Shown: positions 10,399-18,481, counted from the first letter of the stretch. The stretch is DNA of 64,000 nt from Bacillus sonorensis NBRC 101234 = KCTC 13918 (GCF_001592005.1 NZ_BCVZ01000006.1:1-64000); one strand, 5' to 3'. Made by a program: numbers and translations. The notes: generated by a model from the letters alone, not told the origin.

Positions 10399-10427
10399 TA
10401 TCATTTTGTCTAATCATGACGTATAAT
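10399..10427 (+). promoter_or_regulatory. Possible promoter of ftsEX in a 277-bp gap
   Basis: A perfect TATAAT at 10422-10427 lies 109 nt before ftsE, with only a weak TATCAT 17 nt upstream. A second TTGACG at 10458 lacks a good -10. The remaining gap (10259-10535) is AT-rich, and I see no ORF with a ribosome-binding site in it. Confidence 0.35.
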
Positions 10428-10535
10428 GGGTGTTGTTGAAAAAGACAAGCATTTGCATTGACGTACATAAAGACAGAAAGCGACATACTTTCTCGAAGAG
10501 TATGACCGTATAAACATAAAAGATTAGGTGATTAC

Positions 10536-11222
10536 ATGATCGAAATGAAAGATGTGTATAAGACTTATTCCAACGGGGTGTCTGCGCTGAACGGAATAAG
10601 CATCTCAATACATCCCGGTGAGTTTGTTTATGTCGTCGGACCGAGCGGAGCGGGAAAATCAACTTTTATCAAAATGATCTACCGCGAGGAAAAACCGACC
10701 AAAGGGAAGGTTGTCATAGGCAATAAAAACCTGGCGCAGTTAAAAGAAAGAGAAATACCTTTTATCAGAAGAAAAATCGGTGTTGTATTCCAGGACTTCA
10801 AACTGCTTCCGAAGCTGACGGTATTTGAAAATGTCGCTTTCGCATTGGAAGTCATCGGCGAGCGCCCTGATGTCATCAGGAAAAAAGTGCTTGAAGTGCT
10901 TGATCTCGTTCAGTTAAAGCATAAAGCGAGACAATTTCCGGATCAATTGTCAGGCGGGGAGCAGCAAAGGGTCTCAATCGCAAGATCGATCGTCAACAGC
11001 CCGGACGTTGTCATCGCTGACGAACCGACAGGAAACCTTGATCCTGAGACATCCTGGGAAATCATGAAGACGCTTGAAGAAATCAACAACCGCGGAACGA
11101 CGGTCGTTATGGCGACTCATAACAAAGAAATTGTTAACACCATGAAGAAACGGGTCATCGCAATCGAAGACGGAGTCATTGTGCGTGATGAAGCTAGAGG
11201 GGAGTATGGTTCGTATGATTAG
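10536..11222 (+). CDS. ftsE: Cell-division ABC transporter ATPase FtsE
   Basis: 228 residues. ATPase half of the FtsEX complex, which in B. subtilis controls peptidoglycan hydrolase activity during elongation and entry into sporulation rather than transporting a substrate. Walker A GPSGAGKST (35-43), Q-loop VFQDFKLLP, signature LSGGEQQR (138-145), Walker B and DEPT (162-165), and the H-loop MATHN are all intact. AGGTGAT precedes the ATG. Its last eight bases overlap the preferred ftsX start, so the two subunits are translationally coupled. Confidence 0.97.
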   Translation: MIEMKDVYKTYSNGVSALNGISISIHPGEFVYVVGPSGAGKSTFIKMIYREEKPTKGKVVIGNKNLAQLKEREIPFIRRKIGVVFQDFKLLPKLTVFENVAFALEVIGERPDVIRKKVLEVLDLVQLKHKARQFPDQLSGGEQQRVSIARSIVNSPDVVIADEPTGNLDPETSWEIMKTLEEINNRGTTVVMATHNKEIVNTMKKRVIAIEDGVIVRDEARGEYGSYD

Positions 11223-12105
11223 AACTCTCGGACGGCATTTGCGCGAGAGCTTAAAATCTCTCGGAAGAAACACGTGGATGACTTTCGCATCCATCAGTGC
11301 TGTAACAGTTACACTCATCTTGGTCGGCGTATTTTTGGTCATCATGTTCAACCTTCTGAATATGGCATCAAACGCCGAAAAACAAGTGGAAGTCAAAGTT
11401 TTAATCGATTTAACTGCTAAACAGGATCAGAAACACACGCTTGAACAAGAGATTAAAAAAATATCAGAAATCAGCAGTGTTAAATACTCTTCAAAAGAAG
11501 AAGAGCTTAAAAACCTGAAAGACAGTTTTGGCGAGGATGGGAAAGTCTTTTCTATGTTTGATCAGGAGAATCCGCTAAACGATGCATATATCGTCAAAAC
11601 AACGGATCCCCAAGACGCTCCTAAAGCAGCCAAAAAAATCGAAAAATTAGATAATGTTTATAAGGTAACCTACGGGAAGGAGAATGTGGACCGCCTGTTC
11701 AACATCAGTAATGTCGCCAAATTCATTGGAGGCGTACTGGTCGTCGGATTGCTGTTTACGGCCATGTTCCTCATCTCAAATACTATTAAAATCACAATTT
11801 TCGCGAGACGCAAAGAAATTGAAATTATGAAGCTTGTAGGCGCCACAAACTGGTTTATCCGCTGGCCATTCTTTATTGAAGGCCTGCTGCTGGGAGTCTG
11901 CGGTGCAATTATTCCGGTCGCTTTGTTGCTCTCAACCTATGATTATGTTGTTCAATGGATCGCACCGAAAGTTCAGGGAACGATTATCGAACTGTTGCCA
12001 TACAATCCGTTTGTTTTCCAGGTTTCCGCCGTGTTAGTGCTGATCGGAGCACTCATCGGCGTATGGGGCAGCTTGATGTCTATACGGAAATTCCTAAAAG
12101 TATAG
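11215..12105 (+). CDS. ftsX: Cell-division permease FtsX
   Basis: 296 residues from ATG 11215, the B. subtilis length. ATGs at 11206 and a GTG at 11179 lie on or before the GAGGGGAG ribosome-binding site, so they are rejected. Topology is that of FtsX: a cytoplasmic N-terminus (MIRTLGRHLRESL), TM1 at about 22-46, an extracellular domain of about 120 residues that contacts the cell-wall hydrolase, then three TM segments, with KEIEIMKLVGATNWFIRWPF as the conserved MacB/FtsX coupling region between TM2 and TM3. A coiled-coil hydrolase gene follows 88 bp downstream. Confidence 0.96.
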   Translation: MIRTLGRHLRESLKSLGRNTWMTFASISAVTVTLILVGVFLVIMFNLLNMASNAEKQVEVKVLIDLTAKQDQKHTLEQEIKKISEISSVKYSSKEEELKNLKDSFGEDGKVFSMFDQENPLNDAYIVKTTDPQDAPKAAKKIEKLDNVYKVTYGKENVDRLFNISNVAKFIGGVLVVGLLFTAMFLISNTIKITIFARRKEIEIMKLVGATNWFIRWPFFIEGLLLGVCGAIIPVALLLSTYDYVVQWIAPKVQGTIIELLPYNPFVFQVSAVLVLIGALIGVWGSLMSIRKFLKV

Positions 12106-12135
12106 CCGGCTTGTTCTTCAGCCGGCCCTATTTTT
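12104..12135 (+). terminator. Weak hairpin after ftsX
   Basis: GCCGGC repeated at 12105-12110 and 12121-12126 (self-complementary) followed by CCTATTTTT. The T-run is interrupted, so it may only attenuate transcription into the hydrolase gene. Confidence 0.45.
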
Positions 12136-12193
12136 CATGCTGGGACCTGTAAAAGCTGGATCCCTTGATTCTGAAGGCAAGGAGGAACCAAGG

Positions 12194-13462
12194 TTGAAAA
12201 GAAAGTTTATGACGCTGGGCTTAACCGCTTTACTCGGAACGTCGGCTGTTTTGCTTCCGTTAAAAAGCAACCAGGCTTCAGCATATGAAGACCTGGAGAA
12301 AAAAAAGAACGACGTCCAGAGCAAGCAGTCAAAAAACCAGACAAAGCAGGAAAAGAAGAAGCAGGAGCTTTCAGAGCTTGAATCAAAGGAAGCAAGCCTG
12401 AAAAGCGAGATTGAGAAAATAGACGGTCAAATGACTGATACGAATGAAAAACTGGAAAAGAAGAACGAAGAAATCGACAAGACGAAAAAAGAGATTGAAG
12501 AGCTGAAAGCACAGATTCAAGAGCTGAAAGAAAAAATCGAAAAGCGGAATAACATATTGAAGGACAGGGTTCGTTCCATTCAGGAAAACGGCGGTTCCAA
12601 CCAATACATAGATGTTCTGCTGGGGGCAGAAAGCTTTGGTGACTTCATCAGCCGGGCCGGGGCTGTTTCAACAATTGTTGAAGCGGACAATGTTTTAATA
12701 GAAGAGCAGAAAAAGGATCTTAAGCTTGTTGAGGAAAAGGAAACGAAACTGAATCAGGATCTTCAAAGCCTTGAAAAAGCGCTGAAAGATCTGGAAAAAT
12801 TAAAAAAGACGCTTGATGATCAGCAAAAGAAAAAATCGAAAGTGATGAAAAAGGTGAAGCATGATAAAGATCATGCCCACGCGGAGCTTGGTTCCCTTGA
12901 GAATGAAGCTGAGATTCTAAAGCGCCAGGATGAAGCGATTAAAGCCGAAGAAGCGTATAGAAAGAAGCAGGAAGCCGAAGAGCGGCGCAAAGCCCAAGAG
13001 GCTGCATCACAAAATTCCGGTAATTCAGAGGCTTCTTCATCCAAGCCGTCCGCTCCGAGCAGTTCAGGGTTTATCCGTCCTGCTGCAGGCACATTTACAT
13101 CAGGATTCGGAAACCGTTCTCTCGGAAACCATTTCGGTGTTGACATTGCCAAGCGCGGCTCTGGTGTACCGATCTATGCGGCTGCATCAGGAACGGTTTA
13201 CAACGCCCATTATTCGTCAAGCTATGGAAATGTCGTGTTTATTACCCATAATATCAATGGACAGACATATCAAACAGTTTATGCCCACATGTCATCCATA
13301 AAAGTTCACACGGGTCAGCGTGTCGAACAGGGCCAAATCATCGGGACAATGGGCAATACAGGCCAGTCCTACGGCCAGCATTTGCATTTTGAAATTCATA
13401 AAGGCCTGTGGAACAACGCGAAATCCAACGCTGTTGATCCGGCAGACTATATACCGCTGTAA
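12194..13462 (+). CDS. Secreted coiled-coil M23 (LytM) peptidase or FtsEX-linked hydrolase
   Basis: 422 residues from TTG 12194, chosen because AAGGAGG (12179-12185) is ideally placed for it. Signal peptide 1-30 (basic start, hydrophobic core, QASA cleavage). Residues 31 to about 290 are a long Lys/Glu-rich coiled coil in two helical stretches with a central QENGGSNQYIDVLLGAESFGD turn, the pattern of the CwlO/PcsB/EnvC N-terminal domain. A Ser-rich linker follows, then an M23 zinc domain (about 310-422) with H313, D317, H364 and the HLH at 396-398, so it looks catalytically intact. Position directly after ftsEX suggests it is the hydrolase controlled by FtsEX. B. subtilis has no such gene here; its FtsEX partner CwlO is an NlpC/P60 enzyme encoded between yvcD and trxB. 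Confidence 0.9.
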   Translation: MKRKFMTLGLTALLGTSAVLLPLKSNQASAYEDLEKKKNDVQSKQSKNQTKQEKKKQELSELESKEASLKSEIEKIDGQMTDTNEKLEKKNEEIDKTKKEIEELKAQIQELKEKIEKRNNILKDRVRSIQENGGSNQYIDVLLGAESFGDFISRAGAVSTIVEADNVLIEEQKKDLKLVEEKETKLNQDLQSLEKALKDLEKLKKTLDDQQKKKSKVMKKVKHDKDHAHAELGSLENEAEILKRQDEAIKAEEAYRKKQEAEERRKAQEAASQNSGNSEASSSKPSAPSSSGFIRPAAGTFTSGFGNRSLGNHFGVDIAKRGSGVPIYAAASGTVYNAHYSSSYGNVVFITHNINGQTYQTVYAHMSSIKVHTGQRVEQGQIIGTMGNTGQSYGQHLHFEIHKGLWNNAKSNAVDPADYIPL

Positions 13463-13471
13463 GGCACGAAT

Positions 13472-13511
13472 TGCCGGCTCGGTCATATTGACCAGGCCGG
13501 CTTTTTATTTT
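13472..13511 (+). terminator. Terminator of the M23 peptidase gene
   Basis: GCCGGC / GCCGGC outer stem with inner GGTCATATTGACC, then TTTTTATTTTT. Confidence 0.92.
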
Positions 13512-13538
13512 TCCTCCAAAATTTCTTTTCTGAATGTC

Positions 13539-13567
13539 TTGTCAGTACGCAGGACGGGGTATAGAAT
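13539..13567 (+). promoter_or_regulatory. SigA promoter of the tartrate dehydrogenase-like gene
   Basis: TTGTCA (13539-13544), 17-nt spacer, TAGAAT (13562-13567): five of six matches at each hexamer. 51 nt before the start codon. Confidence 0.82.
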
Positions 13568-13617
13568 GAAAATGAAACAGTCGACCGTCGACAAATTAAA
13601 AAGTGGGGGATGAACTG

Positions 13618-14676
13618 ATGAAAGGGTTCAGTATTGCGAGTATACCGGGAGACGGTGTGGGGAAAGAAGTAGTTCCTGCTGCACAGCGTGTTTTGAAAGC
13701 GATTTCAGATGTTCATGGCGGCCTGTCATTTGAATTTACAGAGTTTCCATATAGCTGTGAATATTATTTGGAACACGGGAAAATGATGGCTGATGACGGA
13801 TTGGAGCGGCTGAAGGAATTTGACGCGATATTCTTGGGAGCGGTCGGCAACAGTCTGCTTGTTCCAGACCACGTGTCTTTATGGGGGCTCCTGATTAAAA
13901 TAAGACGCGAATTTGAACAGGTGATCAACATCAGGCCTGCGAAGCTTTTGCAGGGGATCAGGTCTCCTCTGGCGAATCCCAACGATTTTGATCTGCTTGT
14001 CGTACGGGAGAACAGTGAAGGCGAATACAGCACTGTCGGCGGAAAAATGTATCAAAACGAAGATCAGATCGCGATTCAAAATAATGTGTTTTCAAGAAGG
14101 GGAACGGAGAGAGCGATGCGTTTCGCTTTTGAGATGGCGGCCAAGCGGAAAAAGCATGTCACAAGTGCGACAAAATCAAATGGAATCGTCCATTCAATGC
14201 CTTTCTGGGACGAGGTATTTCAATGTACGGCAAACGATTATCCTGAGATCGCAGCAGATTCACAGCATATTGATGCACTGGCTGCTTTTTTTGTCACACA
14301 GCCTGAGAGATTTGACGTCATTGTTGCCAGCAACTTATTCGGAGATATTTTGACTGACATCGGAGCGGCGATCATGGGAAGCATTGGAATTGCGCCCGCA
14401 GCAAACATAAATGTCAACGGCAAATATCCTTCCATGTTTGAACCCGTTCACGGTTCCGCTCCGGATATTATCGGAAAAGGAATTGCCAATCCAATCGGCC
14501 AAATCTGGACGGCGAAGCTGATGCTCGACCACTTTGGCGAAGAAGAGCTTGGAAGCAAGCTGCTGGATGTAATTGAAGACGTTTTGAAAAGCGGGTTTTT
14601 AACACCGGACATCGGAGGGACAAGCACGACTAAGGAAGTGACAGATGAAATCATCAAGCGTCTGAAAAGCCTGTAA
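13618..14676 (+). CDS. Tartrate/D-malate dehydrogenase-like protein (isocitrate/isopropylmalate dehydrogenase family)
   Basis: 352 residues. NAD-dependent beta-decarboxylating dehydrogenase, most like the YcsA/TtuC tartrate dehydrogenase group rather than LeuB: it has the HVSLWGLLIKIRR substrate loop and VVRENSEGEYS. The metal-binding aspartates lie in FDVIVASNLFGDILTDIGAA, and the dinucleotide loop is FEPVHGSAPDI. GTGGGGGAT at 13603-13611 supports ATG 13618. Monocistronic, with its own strong promoter and terminator, between two wall or sporulation genes with which it has no obvious link. Substrate among tartrate, D-malate and related acids cannot be decided from sequence. Confidence 0.88.
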   Translation: MKGFSIASIPGDGVGKEVVPAAQRVLKAISDVHGGLSFEFTEFPYSCEYYLEHGKMMADDGLERLKEFDAIFLGAVGNSLLVPDHVSLWGLLIKIRREFEQVINIRPAKLLQGIRSPLANPNDFDLLVVRENSEGEYSTVGGKMYQNEDQIAIQNNVFSRRGTERAMRFAFEMAAKRKKHVTSATKSNGIVHSMPFWDEVFQCTANDYPEIAADSQHIDALAAFFVTQPERFDVIVASNLFGDILTDIGAAIMGSIGIAPAANINVNGKYPSMFEPVHGSAPDIIGKGIANPIGQIWTAKLMLDHFGEEELGSKLLDVIEDVLKSGFLTPDIGGTSTTKEVTDEIIKRLKSL

Positions 14677-14689
14677 AGAAAACTAAGAA

Positions 14690-14720
14690 AGCTGCCGGAA
14701 ATCATTTCGGCGGCTTTTTT
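14690..14720 (+). terminator. Terminator of the dehydrogenase gene
   Basis: GCTGCCG / CGGCGGC stem (one G-U), then six T. Confidence 0.9.
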
Positions 14721-14743
14721 AGTTTCTTTATTAGAAAATCAAT

Positions 14744-14773
14744 TACATAACAAAGCATTTTTGACGCATACTA
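14744..14773 (+). promoter_or_regulatory. SigG-type promoter of ctpB
   Basis: TACATA (14744-14749), 17-nt spacer, CATACTA (14767-14773) fits the forespore SigG consensus (TGMATA-N17/18-CATNNTA). CtpB is a forespore-expressed protease in B. subtilis, which supports the reading. Confidence 0.72.
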
Positions 14774-14815
14774 CATCAAGCAACAAAAAAGTGGAGCCAG
14801 ATGAGGAGGTATAGG

Positions 14816-16252
14816 ATGAATCAGAAGTTGATGCGGCTCATCGTTGCCATAAGTCTGCTATGCGGTTTAATAGCGGGAATCGACCTCAATACATGGCATG
14901 ACGATATACCGAAAGCTGCAGCGGCTGCGGGTGGCAGAGACGCAGCCAAAAACGATGCGATGGAGAAGATTGAGAAAGCATACGATCTGATCTCGAATGA
15001 ATACGTAGAGCAGGTAGACAAGGAAAAGCTGCTGGAAGGAGCCATTCAAGGCATGCTTTCCACATTAAACGATCCCTACTCCGTCTATATGGATAAACAG
15101 ACCGCAAAACGGTTTTCCGATTCTCTTGATTCCTCCTTTGAAGGAATCGGGGCAGAAATAGGAATGGAAGACAGAAAGATCATTATCGTCTCTCCTTTCA
15201 AAAGATCTCCGGCGGAAAAAGCCGGACTTAAGCCGAACGATGAAATTATCAGTATTGACGGCGAATCGATGGCGGGAAGGGATCTGAATGATGCTGTATT
15301 AAAGATCAGAGGAAAAAAAGGCTCGACGGTTACGTTGAAGGTTCACCGTCCGGGAATGAGGGATCAGCTTACATTTACGATCAAACGCGATGAAATACCG
15401 CTTGAGACCGTTTTTGCCTCGATGAAAAGAGTGAAGGGCAAGCCTGTCGGCTATATCGCGATTTCTTCTTTTTCCGAACATACGGCCAAGGATTTTACGG
15501 CAGAGCTGAAAAAACTTGAGAAAAAGGGAATTGATGGTCTTGTGTTAGATGTCAGGGGCAATCCTGGCGGATATTTACAAAGTGTTGAAGACATTTTAAA
15601 ACATTTTGTGACAAAAGATCAGCCGTATATTCAAATTGCTGAGAGAAACGGCAATAAAAAACAATACTTCTCCAAATTGAAAGAGAAAAAACCTTATCCT
15701 GTAAGCGTAATTACGGACAAAGGCAGCGCATCTGCGTCTGAAATTCTCGCCGGGGCTTTAAAAGAAGCATCCGGGTATCATGTCGTGGGTGACCCTTCCT
15801 TCGGAAAAGGCACCGTTCAGCAGGCTGTCCCGATGGGCGATGGAAGCAATATCAAATTGACGCTTTATAAATGGCTGACGCCAAAAGGAAATTGGATCCA
15901 TAAGAAAGGCATTCAGCCGACGGTTCCGGTCAAACAGCCATCCTATTTTTCGGTAGGGCCGGTTCAGCTGAAAGAGCCCCTTAAAACTGATATGAACACT
16001 CGCGAAATCAAACGGGCGCAGCTGCTGTTAAAAGGCCTGGGCTTTGATTGCGGGCGGTATGACGGCTATTTCAATGAAGGAACAAAAAAGGCTGTTGCTG
16101 CGTTTCAGGCGCAAAACAAACTGAAAAAGTCTGGAGTTATTGACCAAAAAACGGCAAATACTTTAAATCTCCGAATTGAGGAAAAAAAGCTGGATGAGAA
16201 AAATGATCTGCAGCTTCAAACCGCATTAAACGTGTTGTTTACAAAAAAGTGA
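14816..16252 (+). CDS. ctpB: Carboxy-terminal processing protease CtpB
   Basis: 478 residues from ATG 14816 (GAGGAGGT at 14803-14810). Secreted or membrane-anchored serine protease that cuts SpoIVFA in the intermembrane space, releasing the SpoIVFB protease to activate SigK in the mother cell. Hydrophobic N-terminal segment at 8-24, helical N-terminal region, PDZ domain about 95-180 (FEGIGAEIG...KAGLKPNDEIISIDG), then the protease core with catalytic Ser306 (SASASEI), Lys331 and Gln335 (GKGTVQQ). A C-terminal peptidoglycan-binding-like repeat is at about 400-455 (REIKRAQLLLKGLGFDCGRY). In B. subtilis this gene is next to swrA, as here. Confidence 0.96.
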   Translation: MNQKLMRLIVAISLLCGLIAGIDLNTWHDDIPKAAAAAGGRDAAKNDAMEKIEKAYDLISNEYVEQVDKEKLLEGAIQGMLSTLNDPYSVYMDKQTAKRFSDSLDSSFEGIGAEIGMEDRKIIIVSPFKRSPAEKAGLKPNDEIISIDGESMAGRDLNDAVLKIRGKKGSTVTLKVHRPGMRDQLTFTIKRDEIPLETVFASMKRVKGKPVGYIAISSFSEHTAKDFTAELKKLEKKGIDGLVLDVRGNPGGYLQSVEDILKHFVTKDQPYIQIAERNGNKKQYFSKLKEKKPYPVSVITDKGSASASEILAGALKEASGYHVVGDPSFGKGTVQQAVPMGDGSNIKLTLYKWLTPKGNWIHKKGIQPTVPVKQPSYFSVGPVQLKEPLKTDMNTREIKRAQLLLKGLGFDCGRYDGYFNEGTKKAVAAFQAQNKLKKSGVIDQKTANTLNLRIEEKKLDEKNDLQLQTALNVLFTKK

Positions 16253-16278
16253 GGGCAAGGATATCCTCACTTTTTTTT
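16247..16278 (+). terminator. Terminator of ctpB
   Basis: AAGTGAGG / CCTCACTT stem overlapping the stop codon, then a run of eight T. Confidence 0.93.
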
Positions 16279-16608
16279 ATTCTCAGAAAATAAATTCTCA
16301 ATCTTTTTACCTAAAATTTTTGTTTTTTCATAAAAAAAACATTCAGAATGAATAAGAAATACCCGATAACATTAATATATGGGAGACTTTATAAGCATGT
16401 AAACATGCAGTGAAAATGTAACTTTTGCAAGTTGTATTAACAGACGAAAGTTTTTAAAATAAGAAATAAAGCTTTCTAAATTATAATGTGTGCATTTTTT
16501 TTGCGGAGAATGTTAGCGCTGTTTGCGTTCTTCGTCTCTGTTTGGTGGAGTCGTCTAGCGCTTGCGCTTTTCTTTTCTTATATATAAATAAAAAATGGGG
16601 GTACACGA
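16279..16608 (+). promoter_or_regulatory. Long AT-rich upstream region of swrA
   Basis: No ORF with a ribosome-binding site. It contains an inverted repeat GCATGT-AA-ACATGC (16395-16408), a TATAAT at 16482-16487 without a convincing -35, and a partial SigD-like CCCGATAA (16362-16369) lacking a correctly spaced TAAA. The region is long enough for several regulators; B. subtilis swrA is known to be controlled by more than one promoter. The exact promoter cannot be fixed by eye. Confidence 0.4.
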
Positions 16609-16962
16609 TTGAAAAGGGCAAGTATTGTGAGAGAGAAAAAATACTATGAATTAGTGGAGCAATTAAAAGTTCGATCACAAGACGTTACGTTTTCCGCTAC
16701 AAAGGCAGTAGGATTGCTTATGCTGTTCAGCAGATACCTCGTTAACTACACTTCTGTTGAAAGTGTGGATGATATCAATGAGGACTGCGCGGAACTTTAT
16801 TTCAACTATTTAATGGACAACCATAAGCGCTTGGGCATCAATTTAACAGATATTAAACGTTCCATGCAGCTGATTGGAGATATCTTGGATGTCGAGGTGA
16901 ATCACTACTTAAAAGACTTTTCTTTGTCCAATGTGACGCTTTGGATGAGTCAGGAAAAATAA
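16609..16962 (+). CDS. swrA: Swarming motility master regulator SwrA
   Basis: 117 residues, very close to the B. subtilis protein throughout (start KRASIVREKKYYELVEQL; GINLTDIKRSM near the end). SwrA acts with phosphorylated DegU to raise expression of the fla/che operon and thereby flagellar number and swarming. Start codon is TTG 16609 with ATGGGGG upstream. In laboratory B. subtilis the gene is switched off by a slip in a run of eight A near the start. Here the same place reads GAG AAA AAA, giving only six A (16636-16641), and the frame is intact. No internal stop or frameshift is seen. Confidence 0.96.
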   Translation: MKRASIVREKKYYELVEQLKVRSQDVTFSATKAVGLLMLFSRYLVNYTSVESVDDINEDCAELYFNYLMDNHKRLGINLTDIKRSMQLIGDILDVEVNHYLKDFSLSNVTLWMSQEK

Positions 16963-16983
16963 ACCCGCGTTTACCATACCCAA

Positions 16984-17018
16984 GCATTTTATTATTTGTT
17001 AGAATAATAATAAAATGC
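16984..17018. repeat. 13-bp perfect AT-rich inverted repeat after swrA
   Basis: GCATTTTATTATT (16984-16996) and its exact complement (17006-17018) around a 9-nt loop. No T-run follows, so it is not a typical terminator. It directly abuts the larger folded element at 17020. Confidence 0.7.
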
Positions 17019-17019
17019 A

Positions 17020-17174
17020 CCAGCTTGTCTGAAGGCGCTTGCATGCGTCCGCGAATGCAAAAGACAATTCGCCCGGCGGCTGCAACATGACGAAAGGCTA
17101 AGCGGCCGCCGGCTCAGGCGCTCCTGTCTGAAAGCCGCACGTCATCTCCTTCCGCAGCCGCCAGGACAAGCTGG
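17020..17174. repeat. Large nested palindromic element between swrA and minJ
   Basis: A GC-rich block of about 155 nt that folds almost end to end: outer stem CCAGCTTGTC/GACAAGCTGG (17020-17029 with 17165-17174); side hairpin TTGCAT/ATGCAA (17039-17060); central stem GGCGGCTGC/GCAGCCGCC (17075-17083 with 17154-17162) continued by ATGACG/CGTCAT (17087-17092 with 17140-17145), GCGGC/GCCGC, and apical hairpin CAGG/CCTG. No ORF or T-run. It could be a structured RNA or a dispersed palindromic repeat. B. subtilis carries a multicopy element of about 190 bp with conserved RNA-like structure, which is a candidate relative, but I cannot compare sequences here. Confidence 0.7.
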
Positions 17175-17256
17175 CTTTCTCAAAATATCCAACGTGTAAA
17201 AGCTGTCGTTTTACAGATGGTTTTTATATGTTTGGTTTTAGGCGGTGAACGTTTCC

Positions 17257-18471
17257 TTGTCAGTTGAAGATACTCTAATTGAACTTTTAAAAGGAGCAGG
17301 AATGTTCTTTTTGCATCCGCTCTTCTATTTTATGATGATCATGAGTCTTGCTTACGGATATGCCCGGATCAAACGTGAAAGAAAAACATTTCATACGCGC
17401 ATTGAAGATATACATGATGAATTCAAGTTTACATATTCTAAAGGGCTGTTGGCGGGTATCCTCTTGTCGATTGTCTCTTTCGGCTTGGGGATTCTGCTCC
17501 CTTTCGGAATGGTCGTCTTGATAGCGGCGGTGACCGCGATATCAGCCTTGACATTCAGACAGAGCCTGCTGTCATCGGCATATACGCTTGGACTGAGCAT
17601 GGTGATCGGCTTCTGTTTCGATTATTTCAATCCGGAAGCGGCTGATGCCGTTCTTCCGCAGCTGTCCCTTGCCAATTGGTCTGCGGCTGCCGTTTTGCTC
17701 GGCCTTCTTTTGATAACAGAAGGGATATTGGCTTATAAAACGGCTCATGTGAGGACCTCTCCGTCGATCGTGATGAGCAAGAGAGGGCTTCCGATCGGAC
17801 AGCAAATTGCGGGACGCACCTGGCTGTTGCCATTGTTTATTCTGATCCCGGGCGATGCGATCCAATCATCTGTTCCGTGGTGGCCGGTTTTGACATTCAA
17901 TGGAGACGCCTTTCAATTATTATGGATTCCGTATATTATCGGCTTTGGCCAGAGAGTGCAGGGATCGCTTCCGAGCGAAAGCATCAAAATTACGGCAAGG
18001 CGGATCAGCATTCTCGGCGTCATCGTTTTGCTGATAGCTGCCGGGAGCATATGGTGGGCGCCGCTTGCCGCAGCCGCGGCAGGAGCCGCTATAGCGGGGA
18101 GAGCCTTTTTAACATGGAAACAGCGGGTTAACGACAATTCCGCTCCGTTTTACTTTTCAAAAAGAGATCAGGGGCTGATGGTGCTGGGCATCATTCCGAA
18201 CACGCCGGCTGCAGATCTCGGCCTTCAGATTGGCGAGATCATCACGAAGGTCAACGGTACGGAAGTGAAAAATGTTGCGGATTTTTATGAAGCTCTTCAA
18301 AAGAACCGCGCCTTTTTCAAGCTTGAAGTGGTCGGCTTGAACAATGAGGTTCGTTTTGAGCAGAGGGCTTCATATGAAGGAGAGCACCATGAGCTCGGAA
18401 TTATTTTTGTGAAAGAGGAGGGCTTTCCGTCTGGTCGAATTGAAGCTGCCGCATCTGAGGAAACCTTATAG
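17257..18471 (+). CDS. minJ: Cell-division topological determinant MinJ
   Basis: 404 residues from TTG 17257, placed by AGGCGGTG at 17240-17247; the GTG at 17245 lies inside that site. MinJ is a polytopic membrane protein that bridges DivIVA at poles and septa with MinD, restricting Z-ring formation. About seven or eight TM segments occupy residues 1 to about 285, starting MSVEDTLIELLKGAGMFFLH. A PDZ domain follows at about 290-365 (QGLMVLGIIPNTPAADLGLQ, then GEIITKVNG). Loss impairs swarming and division in B. subtilis. It has its own terminator. Confidence 0.94.
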   Translation: MSVEDTLIELLKGAGMFFLHPLFYFMMIMSLAYGYARIKRERKTFHTRIEDIHDEFKFTYSKGLLAGILLSIVSFGLGILLPFGMVVLIAAVTAISALTFRQSLLSSAYTLGLSMVIGFCFDYFNPEAADAVLPQLSLANWSAAAVLLGLLLITEGILAYKTAHVRTSPSIVMSKRGLPIGQQIAGRTWLLPLFILIPGDAIQSSVPWWPVLTFNGDAFQLLWIPYIIGFGQRVQGSLPSESIKITARRISILGVIVLLIAAGSIWWAPLAAAAAGAAIAGRAFLTWKQRVNDNSAPFYFSKRDQGLMVLGIIPNTPAADLGLQIGEIITKVNGTEVKNVADFYEALQKNRAFFKLEVVGLNNEVRFEQRASYEGEHHELGIIFVKEEGFPSGRIEAAASEETL

Positions 18472-18481
18472 CATATACCTA

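Noticed and set aside
10394..10411. Possible WalR box upstream of ftsE (TGTAAT...TGTCTA)
   Set aside because: Spacing is seven instead of five and the second half is degenerate; not enough to claim WalR control.
16343..16369. SigD promoter upstream of swrA
   Set aside because: CCCGATAA resembles the -10, but no TAAA lies 14-16 nt before it.
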